Shown: one piece after another, positions 21,390 to 34,348 of the stretch
Position numbering within the stretch: position 1 is the stretch's first letter
Layout: every line of letters starts with the position of its first letter
Origin: Bryum argenteum
Taxonomy: Eukaryota; Streptophyta; Bryopsida; Bryales; Bryaceae
Direction: 5' to 3'
DNA length: 64,000 bases
NCBI GenBank assembly: GCA_037043015.1
Contig: CM073324.1
Location: 22,336,097 to 22,400,096, forward strand
Notes under the pieces: model-generated
Databases searched by the model: none
Told to the model about the DNA's origin: nothing
Seen by the model: only the letters and a program-made list of their open reading frames with translations
Program-made: the position numbers and the translations under genes

Positions 21390-22554
21390 GATTCCAAACT
21401 CACCTGTGATTCCACACCAGAACTGGAATCAATCATCATACTCTACCCATATCACCTGAACGCGTCCTGATATCAGAAAGCATCGAGAATGATCTACGAC
21501 CACTAAGAAATTCGTGAATGATTAGAAATCCCAAAAATCCCACCTCTACAAATGTAAATGACACCAACAGTATGTCAAGAACATGTATAATCTATAACAC
21601 TCACAAGTTTCGTAAATGCTTGTGTAACCTGCTCAACTCTCGAAGGACCGTTCCGTAAACATGAGGAAGATTCTAAAATGTACATCACACCCTAATCAGT
21701 AAGACATCACCTTCTAAATCTCATAACAGAAAAGAATGATTCCTTCTTCACCAATGCACATTCTCCTGAAAAATTCCACAAGCAACTTGCCATTCTGAAT
21801 ATCGATCGGTTTCTGAGCTCGTTCCCTTAAGCTCTTCGTGACTAAAACCCTAAAACGCCTTCAAAGCTTGATGAGTTAAGACTTGACACTGAAACTAAAA
21901 CTCTTGACTAAAACTCCGTAATCCATACAGCTTCAGGAGTTATCGCCTTCGAATTAGGGTCAGAATGCCACCCTCCCAAGAAATTTCATTTACGCCTTTG
22001 ACAAAATTGCGCAATCGAACATGCTAGTCTCGAAGTCCTTGGTCCGGATGTGGGCTCCTGATTGATTGATCCGTGCCACAATTCGATTTCAAAAAGAGGA
22101 GTAGGGTTTATCCAAGAGATTTGACACCACCGCAGTGTAGCAACAATCGGGAAAACAGGAAAAGCATAGATACATGACAAATGATATTCAACCCCAAAAG
22201 GTCTAAGAGGGGGAACAATCTTCAACGTTCACCCCAAAATGAGGTGATTTTCCAGATTTTTCTACGAGATTATCTAAAAATTTGTAACCCAAGGATCAAA
22301 TTTTAAAAGTTCTACAAAAACATTCAATGGTGAGGATTGGGAGATCCATGATTTGATGGAAAATGGGCAGTAGAAATCTATTTGGGCATTGAACTTCAAT
22401 CAAGCATTAAAACTCCATACAAAGACAAAATTCTCAAGCTCTCTTGAAAATATGTTGCATAACAAAGTTACCTACTACTCTTATGTTCATTTGTGAGGCT
22501 TGCAATGAGCGGAAGTACACATACACTTATCATTTCATAAATATTAGAATGTTC
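21390..22554. other. UBL5 upstream region and intergenic DNA
   Basis: The first few hundred bases should include the UBL5 promoter and 5' UTR. No other gene is recognised. Confidence 0.4.
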
Positions 22555-22597
22555 AACTCGGATGGGTGACCTCCCGAGAAGTCCCGATGCTGCATCC
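22555..22597 (+). pseudogene. 5S rRNA 3' fragment
   Basis: The stretch CTCGGATGGGTGACCTCCCG, continuing with AGAAGTCCCGATGCTGCATCC, matches the last ~43 nt of plant 5S rRNA (GGATGGGTGACCTCC..GGAAGTCC..TGCATCC). The upstream 75 nt of a 5S gene, including the internal promoter boxes, are absent, so this is a fragment and not a working gene. It could be a dispersed 5S remnant or part of a 5S-derived SINE. Confidence 0.75.
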
Positions 22598-23442
22598 ATT
22601 TAAATGTTGTTATGTCCCGTAGGTCGAAGGGGCATTTTATTCACACCATGTCTATAAGGGTTTGGTGTTCTTCTTTATTTATTTATTTAGAATTTTTAAT
22701 TTTCAACTTGACAAACTATGACAATTTATTAATTTCTTGTTTGAAAATTTGGGCTTCAAAATCCTCTTCCTATTACACAATCTTTGACCAACATTGAGGT
22801 TCTTTATCTTGTCTCATCTTCTATATTGTCTTATTATTTATCTTGCTATGATTGTCGGTATTTCATACTAAACAAAAGCAGACTGACACTCTTATAAATG
22901 TTATACATTTCAAGCATGTTGACTTTAGGGTTCAAGTTTTATCAGGCTGACAAGCCTCCACAAGTAGTAAGGTCATACAAATAATTTTAAATTGCAAATT
23001 TCCAAGATGACCACTGATGTCACATGTGTTATATGAGCCCCTTATTTATGGCAAGCAACTCTTTGTGAATTTCTTTGAATTGAATTATGTTTTAGTCGAA
23101 AAAAAAGAGGAAAAGAAAAAAAGGAAAAAAAATTCTATTTTATGGTACAAGAGAAACATTCTCTACTACACAAGAGTTGTTGATTAGTGTTAATGTTTTT
23201 TTGAGATTTGAAAGTGTTGTATTTTTACAGTTGACATTAATTTTTATCAGGAGCATAGATTACAATATGATGGTGAACTCAAACTTTTTATACGAGGATT
23301 GCTAGAAACCTATACATGTGATCTACATAGAGTTTTTATTTTTTATTTTTATTTATGAATTACAAGATAGAAAAAGCTTTGAAGTTAGTCTTGGAATAAG
23401 TAGGATAGTTTTGTTGAAAAAAAGTGAAGAAAGTTGAATGGT
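22598..23442. other. AT-rich intergenic DNA
   Basis: Contains an A-rich run near 23099-23135. No gene recognised. Confidence 0.35.
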
Positions 23443-24189
23443 TTAATCCCTAAAGATGACTTGAAGCTAGGCTTTTGTCAATCTCTCATTTACTATGTAT
23501 AATTCCCATGAAGTTGAAACCTTTTGGAGGTTGTAGAGTTTTTCATGGTCATTCCACATAGTTACTCTAAGAAATATTCATGGTCAAAGTTTAAAAATAG
23601 TACGAGTGCATGCTGAAATGTGCACAAAATTACAAATATGCTCATTAAAATTTGCCCAAACCCAATTACATCACAGAAACTTTGAAGTTTTACTAATATC
23701 TAAGTTTATTATTTTTTGCAAGTTTTGTTTCTTGAATGTGTAGAAGAGGTTCCAACACATGATATTTTTGTTTGGATTTCCAAATCTATAATTTTCCACA
23801 AGCCTTTCTTATTGTCAAAGACCGACCTTTCTATTTCAATAATTAAGCATTTCCTTAATGTTTATAGATCCTATGAGGGTAAAAATTGCATAAATATATT
23901 TTACCTTTCCTAGAAAGAAGAATGTGAAGAGCTTCACTTCATAGTTATTTCCCAAAATGTTCTTTTTGGCCTTCAAATCATTGCATACCTTGTCTACAAC
24001 AAAGGAAAGAAAACTTTTTTTCCAACTTTTAACATCATAATCTCAAAATCAATGAGAAATTTAGATTAACAATTTGATACACACATACATACACAAGTAA
24101 GGTACTAGATCTTACAGTTACATACTTGAAAAATGTTACCTTGCTTTGAAAAAGGGTAGTTTTTAGGGTAGTCAACTTTTGGGGTTTAA
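23443..24189 (+). mobile_element. TTAA-MITE, about 750 bp
   Basis: The left end is TTAATCCCTAAAG and the right end CAACTTTTGGGGTTTAA. The interior parallels 44686-45194 block by block: AAATATTCATGGTCAAAGTT, TTTGCCCAAACCCAATTA, a TTTTTTTCCAAC..CATAATCTCA block, ACACATACATACACAAGTAA and GAAAAAGGGTAG. The right half also matches 12335-12544. No coding capacity. Confidence 0.7.
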
Positions 24190-24329
24190 AAATACAACAA
24201 ATGAAACCCAACTTGCTATGGAGAAAGTGAAAAATGTAGAGGTTGATGGAGCAAAATCTAGACCACTTGTAGGCAATTTGAGTAAAAGAAGATCTCAAAA
24301 TTGAGACTTCTCTCCATAAGTTCTAGTAG

Positions 24330-24610
24330 AGTGGTCTAAAATGGAACACGTCCCACAATGAAGCTATTATAATCTTCACTCACAGGTACATGATAGCTTT
24401 TTCATAGTACCATGTATACTCATTGCAAGGATTACAAAGTATCACTCTAGGGCATCATTTTAGGAACACCTATATTCCCAATTTCAGAAATTCATAACTC
24501 ATTGTAAAAGATTACAAAAATGACGATTCCACTTGCACTATCTTTCTACTGATTATTTCCGTGCACAAAAATTGCTTACACTAGGAACATCCCAAAAATT
24601 GAGCCATTAT
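24330..24610 (+). repeat. Dispersed ~300-bp repeat, copy 2
   Basis: Same block order as the copy at 13490: AATCTTCACTCACAGGTACA, TGATAGCT, ATGTATACTCATTGC, TAGGGCATCATTTTAGGAAC, ACCTATATTCCCAA, TTCATAACTCATTG, AAAAATGACGATTCC. Non-coding. It follows the MITE at 23443 by about 140 bp. Confidence 0.6.
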
Positions 24611-24619
24611 TGAACGCCT

Positions 24620-25978
24620 TACTACACAAAGACTTCTCAATCCACCTACACTATATCATTGTTACCATTTGTCAGGACAAATTAAATCAATTGTCGAAGT
24701 ATTTATTGATACACGCCAATTGAGGTCCTATCTTCTGCATACCGGTATATGTTTTTTTATTTCCCATGTACAAGTGGACGTATGAAAAAGTATAAAACTA
24801 CACTTGGATGATATAAGCATTTCATCCGTTTTCTACATTAGAATAGTGAAAGTGTGATATTCTCTATGAGGATTTTCATAAAACTTTAGTGGAAGGAGAC
24901 ATACTTGGCTGAAAAATATTAGTGGAGAGCTTGGTGAAAATACCACACTTTTTCACCAATGTGATGTGATATCATGTCCCTGAGAAGGTGATACAATAGT
25001 ACCTGGATAAGATCAACGTCCAGTTAAGAACATTGTCCTTGTCCCTTTATTATGCAAAGAGGCATTGTTTTGTTATGGTCAACTTTTGGATAAGATCAAC
25101 ATTTTTGTCTGTCCAAAAACGTTTATTTAATCCAAGCACCACTGTATGTTATTTTATATCAGTTCTCTGTCTATGTTAGAAGGTTCTATAACCCATCAAG
25201 TTCATGAAGCAACCTATAGGTACTCATGAGCTACACTCAAGGCGTCCCACTTAGAATTTAGTGTACCCATAAGGTTGGACGATTTACAATACCTATGTGG
25301 CTTTAATTTCAAGAATTCATAGGCAATTTGAGAAACTTTTAAAATTTAAAGTCTAATTGACCCAATCTTCTCTTTGTTAAAAATTATTCTCTTTGCCACT
25401 TCACAAACAAACTTGTTACTTGAAATTTTGTTGATTTTTGAACCCTCTACTTTGAAGTATGAGAATTTGGCTACACTTTATCAAAAAGATATTGCAAAAA
25501 TATTATCATTGACCTACACACCACAAACCATGAATAAAGAGACATGCAAATTGAAACAATTTCGCACCCTTTTGTCCCAATTGACACTTCTCAACACGTA
25601 ATTTGTTATAATGTGAATATTCAAATTATCAATTCAATAACAGTTGAGCTTGAGACAGAGCTAAATGTACCCACACATTGAGTGGAGCTAAAGTGTATTT
25701 TCCCGAACTCATTGAATATTCCCATTCTAACGAAATACGTGTTCTTTGGGTCGAAGGCCAATACTATCATATCTAAGGGTGGGGCTTCCATGCAATTATG
25801 GTGATTGAATAAAAGTAAAAAATCAATAAAAAATAAATATCATCAAAGTTGATGTATGTAGCTGCCATTGAGAAGTAGAAATAATTATAATAACATTCTA
25901 AAGGACATTTGTGAGCACAAGAACCTCCTCTCATAAATCCATGTGATGCAAAGGATTGGTTTTTACTTTACATTTTAC
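24620..25978. other. AT-rich intergenic DNA
   Basis: A short inverted pair (about 24846-24867 with 24934-24955) is the only structure noted. No gene. Confidence 0.35.
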
Positions 25979-26246
25979 TTAACCCCTAAAGGTCCAAGAA
26001 AGCGGAAAACGCTTTTTGGAATTTCCGCGGGGAGAAAATTCAGCCAACTTTGACCATTATAATCTCAAAATTGGAGAAAAATTAACGGTTCAAATTTGAC
26101 ATTCGAGAAAAGGGTCAAGCTAACTTCAAGATCCTACGGTTGGATCTTCTAATCAATGCTTAGATTGAGTTTCTTTGCACCTGAAGTAGAAGAAGATTCT
26201 TTTTGATAATTTGAACAATTTTGTATCAAGGACCTTTAGCGGTTAA
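25979..26246 (+). mobile_element. TTAA-MITE, 268 bp
   Basis: The left end is TTAACCCCTAAAGGTCC and the complement of the right end is TTAACCGCTAAAGGTCC: 16 of 17 identical, with TTAA at both ends. The interior contains CAACTTTGACCATTATAATC, AACGGTTCAAATTTGACATT and AAGATCCTACGGTTGGATCT. It is the best-preserved short copy of the subfamily that also includes 759-1065 and 14212-14477. Confidence 0.88.
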
Positions 26247-27455
26247 AACCCTTATACTCAAGTGAGGCCCAATTTTGGCTTCCTTTTTACTCAATTTTTG
26301 GGTTATCAAGTTGACATTGTAGTGTTCCCATACCTTTCTCACAAGATCATTCTTCTTAATATATAAGTATAAATTAATTGTGAGTTATTCCCAATTTTCC
26401 TATGTTGTTTAAAGCATTGCATACTCGTTCTCGTATGCATTTTAGGTATGCGTTTTTTAGGTGAGAATGCTCAAACATGGGCTATGGTAAATGAGTAACT
26501 AAGTACATTCGGAGTGCAATTTAGAGGCCTACAAATATTGATTGATTAATTGATTTATTTTTGTTTGTTGTTCTAGAGTATAGTAAAGTGTTTTTGGTCC
26601 CACTTGGCTTTACACTACATTGAGAAAAGGAGAATGACCATTCACTTTGAGGTCCCCAAAGTAGGCTAAATTTTCCATAGTGTTTTCATGATCTCCTTGA
26701 TTATAGTTGAGTTGAAACAAATGCCAATTACAATCAAAGAGACCATGAGGCTCAAAAATCATTGATTGGTCAGTGTTGGATTATTTAAAAAGAAAGTAGG
26801 AAAATGGGGAGGTTAAATGAGAGAATGATGAGGATTTATATAAAAAAAATTGAGATCTAACTTGTTTTGGTCCGAATCCATTTTACACTACAAGAGTGAC
26901 CAAGCCACTCAAAAAATCCATTTTTGATAATGTGGCATTGCTCTTGGCCAAGAGCCATGACCACGAAAATGATTTCAATCTTCTTGGTTTGCTCTTAGTC
27001 TATAGTGTAAAGAGACCCTGGATACAAAATTGCATGAAAGCCATATGCTTTGCATTCTTTAAAATTGTGTCTACGTAGCTGATTTCTTTTTTTATAGTAG
27101 CTAGGCAATTTCTTAGTTGATTACATTAATATATTAATTTGTTCATTGTTGGGCATGTTTTCATTTTTACAATTTAGCGATAGAACCAATTGTATGCCAA
27201 AGTATACATATGGCTTGTCATTGTGTAATATTGGTCTTTGTACAATATATTTTTATCTTGTATTAGTTCTTTGTAGGTTGTTTGAGTTTTAGAAAATCTG
27301 CTTTGATGATTGAAGTATTTGAGGTCCCCAAGTATAGCCATATTTCCCCCTTTGTAACCACTATAGGAGTGGCTTGAGCAAAATATGGGTTAAGGGTACA
27401 TCCTTATATTGTAACTCTTTGTATGGGGATTGTTTGTGTTTGGTCAAATATTCAT

Positions 27456-27523
<68 letters not shown>

Positions 27524-28617
27524 TTGATCACAAAGTAAATATCTCCTACTATGAGCATTGTATTGGTCAAATTAGGATATGATGTTCATTGAATTTCCTG
27601 ATATGATAATGTTGCATAATAACGGAACGGCTAACTTTTGTACAAGGGGTATGTGAAGATCTTCACATGCGAATAATTAGAGTATCATGCATACTTGAAA
27701 CCTACCGTATGTCTTTAGAGTGAAGGTTTTTCATGTAGATAAGTCCAACAAAGATCTTTGTACGTCTCTTGTGTTACAAAGATAAAATATCCAATTCTAA
27801 TATTACATACATGCATGCAAACACTCATATGAATTTTCATCAATGTTTCCATAATGATTTTCTTCTAGTGTAGCTGGAAATCAATTTTGCATACAGGCAA
27901 CAATTGTTTGAAAGTTAAGGAGGCCCCTTTGAGATTGCCTTTGAAGGGCCGTAATGAAACATGCCCAAACCACATGCTCTTGCTAGTATACAATGTTTTT
28001 AAAAAGTTGTTCGTCCACGTTTAGTAATCACTTGTATTTATCTGAACGCACCCTTGAAAGTAAACACCTACCAAAATTCCATTTTCAATCAAAACACTCT
28101 TATTTCTTCTTTTTTTTTTTTTTTCTTTTTCTTTCAACAACTATGTTCATTGCAAAACAAAAGTACCGAAACTCGCCACTTGAATTGTGCAAATCAATCA
28201 TATCCATGCACAAACTAAAACAAGTGGTTGGTTGTCCGAACACTCCCCTTGTAAAGGTGAAAAATGGTTGCATAATATAATATACTAGTAAAAAAACTCG
28301 GTTGCTTTTAACCAAAAAGAGCAAAAAAGGAAGGCCCCATTGGCGAGTGCGCTTTTCCAAGACCCCCCACCTGCGGTTTCTTATCCTCTGGTCGTTGCCT
28401 CTGGTTCCCTCTGGCTCTCCTCTGGAAGCGAAGTTGACAACGATGCCCCCACCGCATGGCCGTATTCAATTCGCCGCTTACTTAACTGCCACTGATTCAT
28501 TCCTTCCGGTCCATGGACCGACCACTCACATCCTGGGACCGCATTCCAGAGCTTGTGATAGAATGGTCTTGTATCTGTGAATAGAATCCCATTCGCATTG
28601 CGCAACTTTCAGGTGCC
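26247..28617. other. Intergenic DNA, CER1-like gene promoter at right end
   Basis: AT-rich until about 28300, then the GC content rises through the promoter/5' UTR of the CER1-like gene. Apart from the AT microsatellite at 27458-27519 nothing is recognised. Confidence 0.4.
27458..27519. repeat. (AT)n microsatellite, about 31 units
   Basis: Uninterrupted alternating A/T over about 62 bp; self-complementary and probably length-variable. Confidence 0.95.
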
Positions 28618-31575
28618 ATGGCGACCAAGCCGGGCGCTTGGACGGAATCACCGTGGGCTAATCTCGGTGCATGGAAGGTGAACACGCAATGCACAGTCAA
28701 TGGATTCGTCTTTCAGCAATGGCGGGTTTGTGAATGAGCACTGAGTGAATGTGGGGTGTTTGCAGTATACGCTCTTTGTGCCGTTCGCAGTGAAAGCGGT
28801 GCACACGAATTTGCTTGGAGGTCATGAGGTCGATAATTTCTGCTTCCACATGCTCGCTGTCTCCGCCCTCCGATACCTCCACGGGCAGCTTTGGATGAGC
28901 CTCTCTCGCTGCCACTGGCTCACGGGAAAGTACCGAATTCAGACGAAAGGGATTTCGTTTCCGCAAGTGGATAGGGAAAGTAACTGGTACGTTTCTTGCT
29001 CATGTTTATTCTCTTGAAATCATCGATTCACTTTTTAGAGTTTTGGAGTAATGTGGGTGTTGTGGTTGCGCTGCAGGGATGATTACATAATTCTTCACTT
29101 ACTAGTAGCAACAGTAGTGCACGCCGTGCTACCAGGTTTTCAGAACTTTCCACAGTTCTGGAACTCACAGGGGATGCTCATTCTCTTACTATTGCATATG
29201 GGTCCAACGGAGTTTATATATTACTGGCTTCATCGTGGTTTGCATCACCATGTGCTTTACAACAAGTATCATTCGCATCACCATGCGTCGTTCATCACGG
29301 AGCCTGTTTCAGGTTAGTTAGTCAGTTAGTTCGTTGACGTGACGAGAACAGTGTTTTTGTTGTTGTCGGTGGTGAATAAAATATTCACCGGTGTCGGTGG
29401 AATGCACAGGGTCGGTGCATCCGTTCGCCGAGCATTTGATGTACACTGCGAATTTCGCAATTCCGTTTTTGGGGACGTGGGCGCTTGGAGGCGCTTGCAT
29501 GGGCATGTTCTACTTCTACTGGCTCTTCTTTGATTTCATGAACGCGATTGGGCATTGCAACTTCGAGTTTTTCCCTCCCTGGGTTTTTCGCGTCTGCCCT
29601 CCTCTCAAGTATCTCGTGTACACTCCCACGTAAGACCCTCGAAAGCATCCGTTGCCATGAATGTTGCATGCTGTGAGTACATCCACTCTAACGTGCCGCT
29701 GTGGCTCTAATCTTTGGCTCTATTCAGACCACCTTTCCATTACCGTAGTCATTTTCTAAAATGTCATCAAGAGTCGTCTTGTGTCTCTACTCAAACCACC
29801 TTTCCACTAGGGCAACTACCTGGGAAAGGGATTTACCAATTGTGTAGTCTTAGTTGGCAGCAAGAATTTAGGGTTTTTGGGTGATGGTTGCAGGTACCAC
29901 TCGTTGCATCACTCGCATGTACACACGAATTTCGCATTGTTCATGCCACTGTATGATTACCTCGGTGGCACTGCAGACGCGATTTCGGACTCGCTCTACG
30001 AGCAAGTGCGAGACGGCAAGCTGCAAGAGAAGCCGGATTTCGTCTTCCTGGCGCACGGAACTGAGTTGTTGTCCACTTTTCACTTGCCGTTCGGAATCCC
30101 ATCGTTCGCGGCCGCGCCGTATGCGCCCAAATGGTTCGTGTGGCCATTGTGGCCTCTCGCCGTGCCGATCATGCTCCTCTTCTGGGCGTTCGGGAAAGTT
30201 TTTACCTCTGATACGTATCGGTTGAAGCACTTGCGCACCGAGACTTGGGTCGTGCCGAGGTTTGGATTCCAGGTAGGGTACATTCCAACTATTGCTGGAA
30301 GGGTCCATCTGACTTGGAACGAGGTTCTGATGTTACAGGGTTCTTTGTGGCTTGCAGTACTTTCTTCCTTTCGAGAAGCAGCGCATCAATCGCCTCATTG
30401 AATCAGCCATTCTGAAAGCCCAAGACCAGGGAGTTCGTGTCATCAGTCTCGGTGCCCTCAACAAGGTAATAAGCTTGAACCTCAATCTCTCAAAACAGCG
30501 GATCTTGGAGTAGAAATGAACAGAGTAAAGGGAACCAATGTAACTTGTAAGAGTAAGCAATTGAAAAGATTTGACACAGAAGAACGTAACCAACTGTAAG
30601 ATTGGCACACACATCATTGCTAAGTGAGATTTACAGCTCATTTGAAAAGCTAGGCTTTTCTCTGATGAAAGAGCGGTTGCACAGAATGAGAGCTTGAACG
30701 GCGGTGGAACCCTGTTCGTGACGAAGCACAAAGACCTGCGCATTCGCGTTGTTCATGGCAACACCTTGACAGCAGCAGTCATTCTGAACGAGCTTCCCAA
30801 GGATGTAACAGAGATTTTCCTCACAGGGGCCACGTCCAAGCTCGGGCGCGCAATTGGTCTCCATCTATGCCAACGCGGTGTACGAGTTTTGGTAACATCC
30901 CATCTCCACATCAAACATGCTATCAATGCTTTTTCTCAAATACATGCAATGTCCATGGATCCAACACATGCATGACATGAGACATGGGATGTGTGTAGAT
31001 GTTGACGACATCCCGTGATCGATTTGAGTCGATACAATCAGAGTTGGCACCGCAGTACAGGGAGAACATGGTGCAAGTGACCAAGTACCAAGCAGGCCAG
31101 ACGTGCAAAACATGGGTGATGGGGAAATGGGCCACACCCGCAGAACAGAGCTGGGCACCTGCAGGCACTCATTTCCACCAATTTGTGGTGCCTCCCATTG
31201 AAGAATGCCGCAAAGACTGCACGTACGGCAAGCTCTCGGCCATGCATGTACCTAAAGAAATGAAAGGCTTACGCTCCTGCGAGGTGACTACCACCTCCAA
31301 ATTCTTACTCTGTCTTTTACTCCCACTCCGACAAGTACTCGTCGAAAACTGCAGTATAACAAAATTGTTTTCGACAAGTACTGAGGTTGAGTTTGTTATT
31401 GTGGGGGGTGATGCAGATGACAATGCCACGAGGTGTGGTGCACGCATGTCACGCCGGAGGATTAGTGCATGCGCTGGAAGGATGGGAGCATCACGAAGTG
31501 GGTGCTATTGACGTGAGCCGCATTGATGAGACATGGTCCGCAGCTCTCAAGCATGGCTTCAGACCTGTTTGTTAA
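28618..31575 (+). CDS. CER1: CER1-like very-long-chain aldehyde decarbonylase
   Basis: ER-membrane enzyme of cuticular wax synthesis; CER1, working with CER3, turns very-long-chain acyl-CoA-derived aldehydes into alkanes. Nine exons: 28618-28677, 28766-28986, 29077-29312, 29410-29629, 29894-30272, 30358-30465, 30685-30891, 30999-31283, 31417-31575. All introns are GT-AG and they join to 624 residues, essentially the length of Arabidopsis CER1. The fatty-acid-hydroxylase-type half carries three histidine clusters: HRGLHHH (about 146-152), HSHHH (159-163) and HSLHHSHVH (248-256); hydrophobic membrane segments lie between. The C-terminal WAX2-type domain has [14 protein letters not shown] and [20 protein letters not shown]. 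Intact His clusters favour CER1 over CER3/WAX2, which has lost some of them. The start gives the familiar MATKPG N-terminus. Confidence 0.93.
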
Positions 31576-33104
31576 TTTTCATAGCACATTATATATCGGC
31601 TTTTTGTAAAGTTTTTGTTAGCTATCAATCACAATCCCATTTTGGCTTTTAGAATCAGTCACTGTCCAAGCAATTCGGTGCGGCAATGTTGACTCCACCC
31701 AGACTGTTGAAGTTTGATTTTTTCAATGGCAGTGGTAGGTTAGATAGTCATGCTTTATGCTTTTTGTTGAGGAGGAGTTGCACTCACTCAGTTTGTTACA
31801 TAAAATTCAGACAAATCTGAATAGATCATTCGTATGAAAACATGAACCGACTGAAAGTGCTGGTTGTGGATGTTTCTGGTATGGTTGAAGGTTGTAAGTC
31901 TTTACTCACGAGGAATAACGATTGCTTGGAAGTTCTAAAATTAGGAATTGTATGATAATTTATTAGAGAAAAGTGGGTCTGAAGTTCTTAACAAAAACTT
32001 TGTATGAACTTTTATCAATGTGTCAATGGGAGACGTAATTCAAGAATTCATATTACATTAAGATGTTCACCCTGAGGGCCATACTATAGTTGCTGTAAGT
32101 GTTGGTGAAAGTAGAAGTGATAGGGTTGGTGAAAGTAGAAGCTATAGATGCTGTAGGTGTTGGTGAAAGTAAAAGTGATAAACTAGGCGAGCGCTTCTTG
32201 TGATTGAATTTGTTTTCTCAAGAGTCTATGTAGTTGATGGTAGACAATCTCTCTTTACCTTCTCTCAAGGCCTACAAAGATGCAATAGAGTTTGCTATTC
32301 TTATTTATATTTCACATCATTATTCTCACTATAAAATTTTCATGTTGAAGTTTGAGCCATTACTAAGTAGTCAACAGGTAAGCGAATTCATGTTGTTTTT
32401 TATCAATGTTGTTGCAAGCCATGTGTTGAATTAATGCCTTGAATATTGCCAATTGTGTCACCTATCAAGGTTGTGTTAGTGGACATGGTCAAGTATGGAA
32501 TTCAAGTCTTTGGATATGTAGTTTGAGTCGATGATCCTAGTTGGGTTTATGGTTTGAGTCTTGTGTCCATTGTCGTTGTGTACTCGAGTTGTTGGGTTGT
32601 TGGGTGCTTGGGTCATTGGATTTGCACTTTGAAGCTTGAGTATGTCGCTAACGTCGGATGCTTGGGTGGTTTAATGCTTAGAACTATGCTTATTTATCAT
32701 CAAAATATGTTTATATGTGGTAACATACTAGGAATAGACCAATTGTTTTTGGTTGCGTGTATGGACATTCTTAATTGTTCATTTTTGACCAATGTGTATG
32801 TGGTCTAAGGTTATTTGCAAATACAGAAAATTTAACAAGTTTTGTTGTAATTTATTATTACAAATGGAATGTCTACTTATACTCCTACAGCTTGTTTTTC
32901 CCCAAATAGAGGAAAAAAAAAAAAAAACAACAAATTTCTGACAAGGACATTTATGTCACTTTGAAATAAATTATTTAGTTTGAAATATACAAGTTCAATT
33001 GATTTGGTTCGATGTTTAATTAGAGTTTCTAAGACTTTCCATCATTGATTTGTCACTTTCTTTCTTGTGCAGTATGTAGATATAGTAAGGTGGTCAGTAA
33101 TGAC
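31576..33104. other. Intergenic DNA
   Basis: Begins with the 3' region of the CER1-like gene. A short decayed repeat (GTTGGTGAAAGTAGAAGTGA and variants, three times) lies at about 32098-32182. No gene recognised. Confidence 0.4.
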
Positions 33105-33954
33105 GCAATTTTTAGCATGGGAGAACTATAGGAAGTTCCCGATGCAAGCAATTTTTATGCATGGGGAAAATTGGTAGAAAGCTACAACAAGTAGAATCAT
33201 CATTTTGGTCTCTTCTACAATGAGTTATGAATTTTTGAAGATGAAACTATAGGTGTTCCTAAAATGATGCCCTATAGCGACACCCTAAAATGTTTGCAGT
33301 GAGTACATGTCATTGTTGTATGGAGAAGCTATTATGTACCTCTGAGTGAAGATTAGGAGAGAGTGCTCAAAAATGGAGAAGTATTAATGATGGTGCGCTA
33401 GGCTTCTTCACCTAAAGGTACATAATCGCTTGCATGTCAACAATACCATGTACTTGTTGGATTTGGGTTTCCAAGAACCCATGAGTTCATGGTAGTTTAA
33501 GCGTCATACAATTTGTGTAGTGGGAATACCATAAGACGTTTGTCTTAGTCGTATAAAACGTAGCTTGGAGGGTGATGAAATTACATTTGATTGAAACATT
33601 TCATTCAGTATCTCCTTCTATAGTTGGGTGGCAAGTTACCTTGAACAATATAATGTATTATTATGGTTACACAATTCCAACAGTACTTACCAGAGACATT
33701 ATAGGGTGTCAAATTAGGGCACCATTTAGAAATACCCATAGATCCATCTTCAAAATTTCTTAGCAAAATTGATTGTAGAAGAGTCCAAAAATGATGACTC
33801 CACTTTGACCATCTCTCCATTTATTTTCCCTATGCATAAAATTTGCTTTCACCAGTACCTTCACTGCGGATTGGAAAATCTGAAATTTGAGTACTCTCCC
33901 TTACTAAATCTTCACTGTGAGACCTCTTTCATTTTGGACCACTCAAGTATAAAA
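33105..33954. repeat. Inverted pair of the dispersed ~300-bp repeat
   Basis: 33105-33356 carries the repeat in reverse (CTACAATGAGTTATGAATTT, AGGTGTTCCTAAAATGATGC, AGCTATTATGTACCTCTGAG). 33405-33954 carries it forward (GGTACATAATCGCTTG, ACCATGTACTTG, AGGGCACCATTTAGAAATAC, AGTCCAAAAATGATGACTCC). The two are head to head with about 50 bp between them. The forward copy is expanded by extra sequence between about 33440 and 33690. Confidence 0.6.
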
Positions 33955-33967
33955 TTGAAGTATCGTA

Positions 33968-34348
33968 GGCACCACAAGCCTTGGCTCGGTGGTTAGGGCT
34001 TAGGCCCGCAATGAGGAGGTCGTGGGTTCTATTCTTCATGCCGGCGTGGTGCTCACCACTATAGTCCACCCAATTATTGTGGGAGGTCCTTGTGCTCACC
34101 ACTATAGTCCACCCAAGTACCCAACTATTGTGGGAGGTCCTTGGACCTTGTTGTATGGGTACCTCAAAGCCCTTTGGGGGGATACTACGTCAAGTATCTT
34201 CAAGGCACTAGTAACTAGGCTAAAAACGAGAGGGGGGAGTAGTATTATTCTAATTTCCCCTTGTCCGGTGACCATCGGAATATTAGCATTACGAACGGAC
34301 ACTTCATTCAAGCCGGCCTCTTAGAAAGGACCGGAGTTTCTATCTATC
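33968..34348 (+). mobile_element. tRNA-related SINE, copy 1, with 13-bp target duplication
   Basis: The 5' head reads GCCTTGGCTCGGTGGTTAGG, an A-box-like sequence, and GTGGGTTCTATTC about 35 bp later, a B-box-like sequence: the RNA polymerase III promoter layout of tRNA-derived SINEs. The 3' end is GTTTCTATCTATC, a TCTA-type tail. The 13-mer TTGAAGTATCGTA occurs immediately before (33955-33967) and after (34349-34361), a perfect target-site duplication. An internal segment (GTGCTCACCACTATAGTCCA) is duplicated. It is inserted within or beside the dispersed repeat at 33405-33954. Confidence 0.88.

Noticed and set aside
33978-34035. Candidate tRNA gene
   Set aside because: A- and B-box-like motifs are present but no cloverleaf arms pair properly; position, target duplication and repeats elsewhere identify it as a SINE head.
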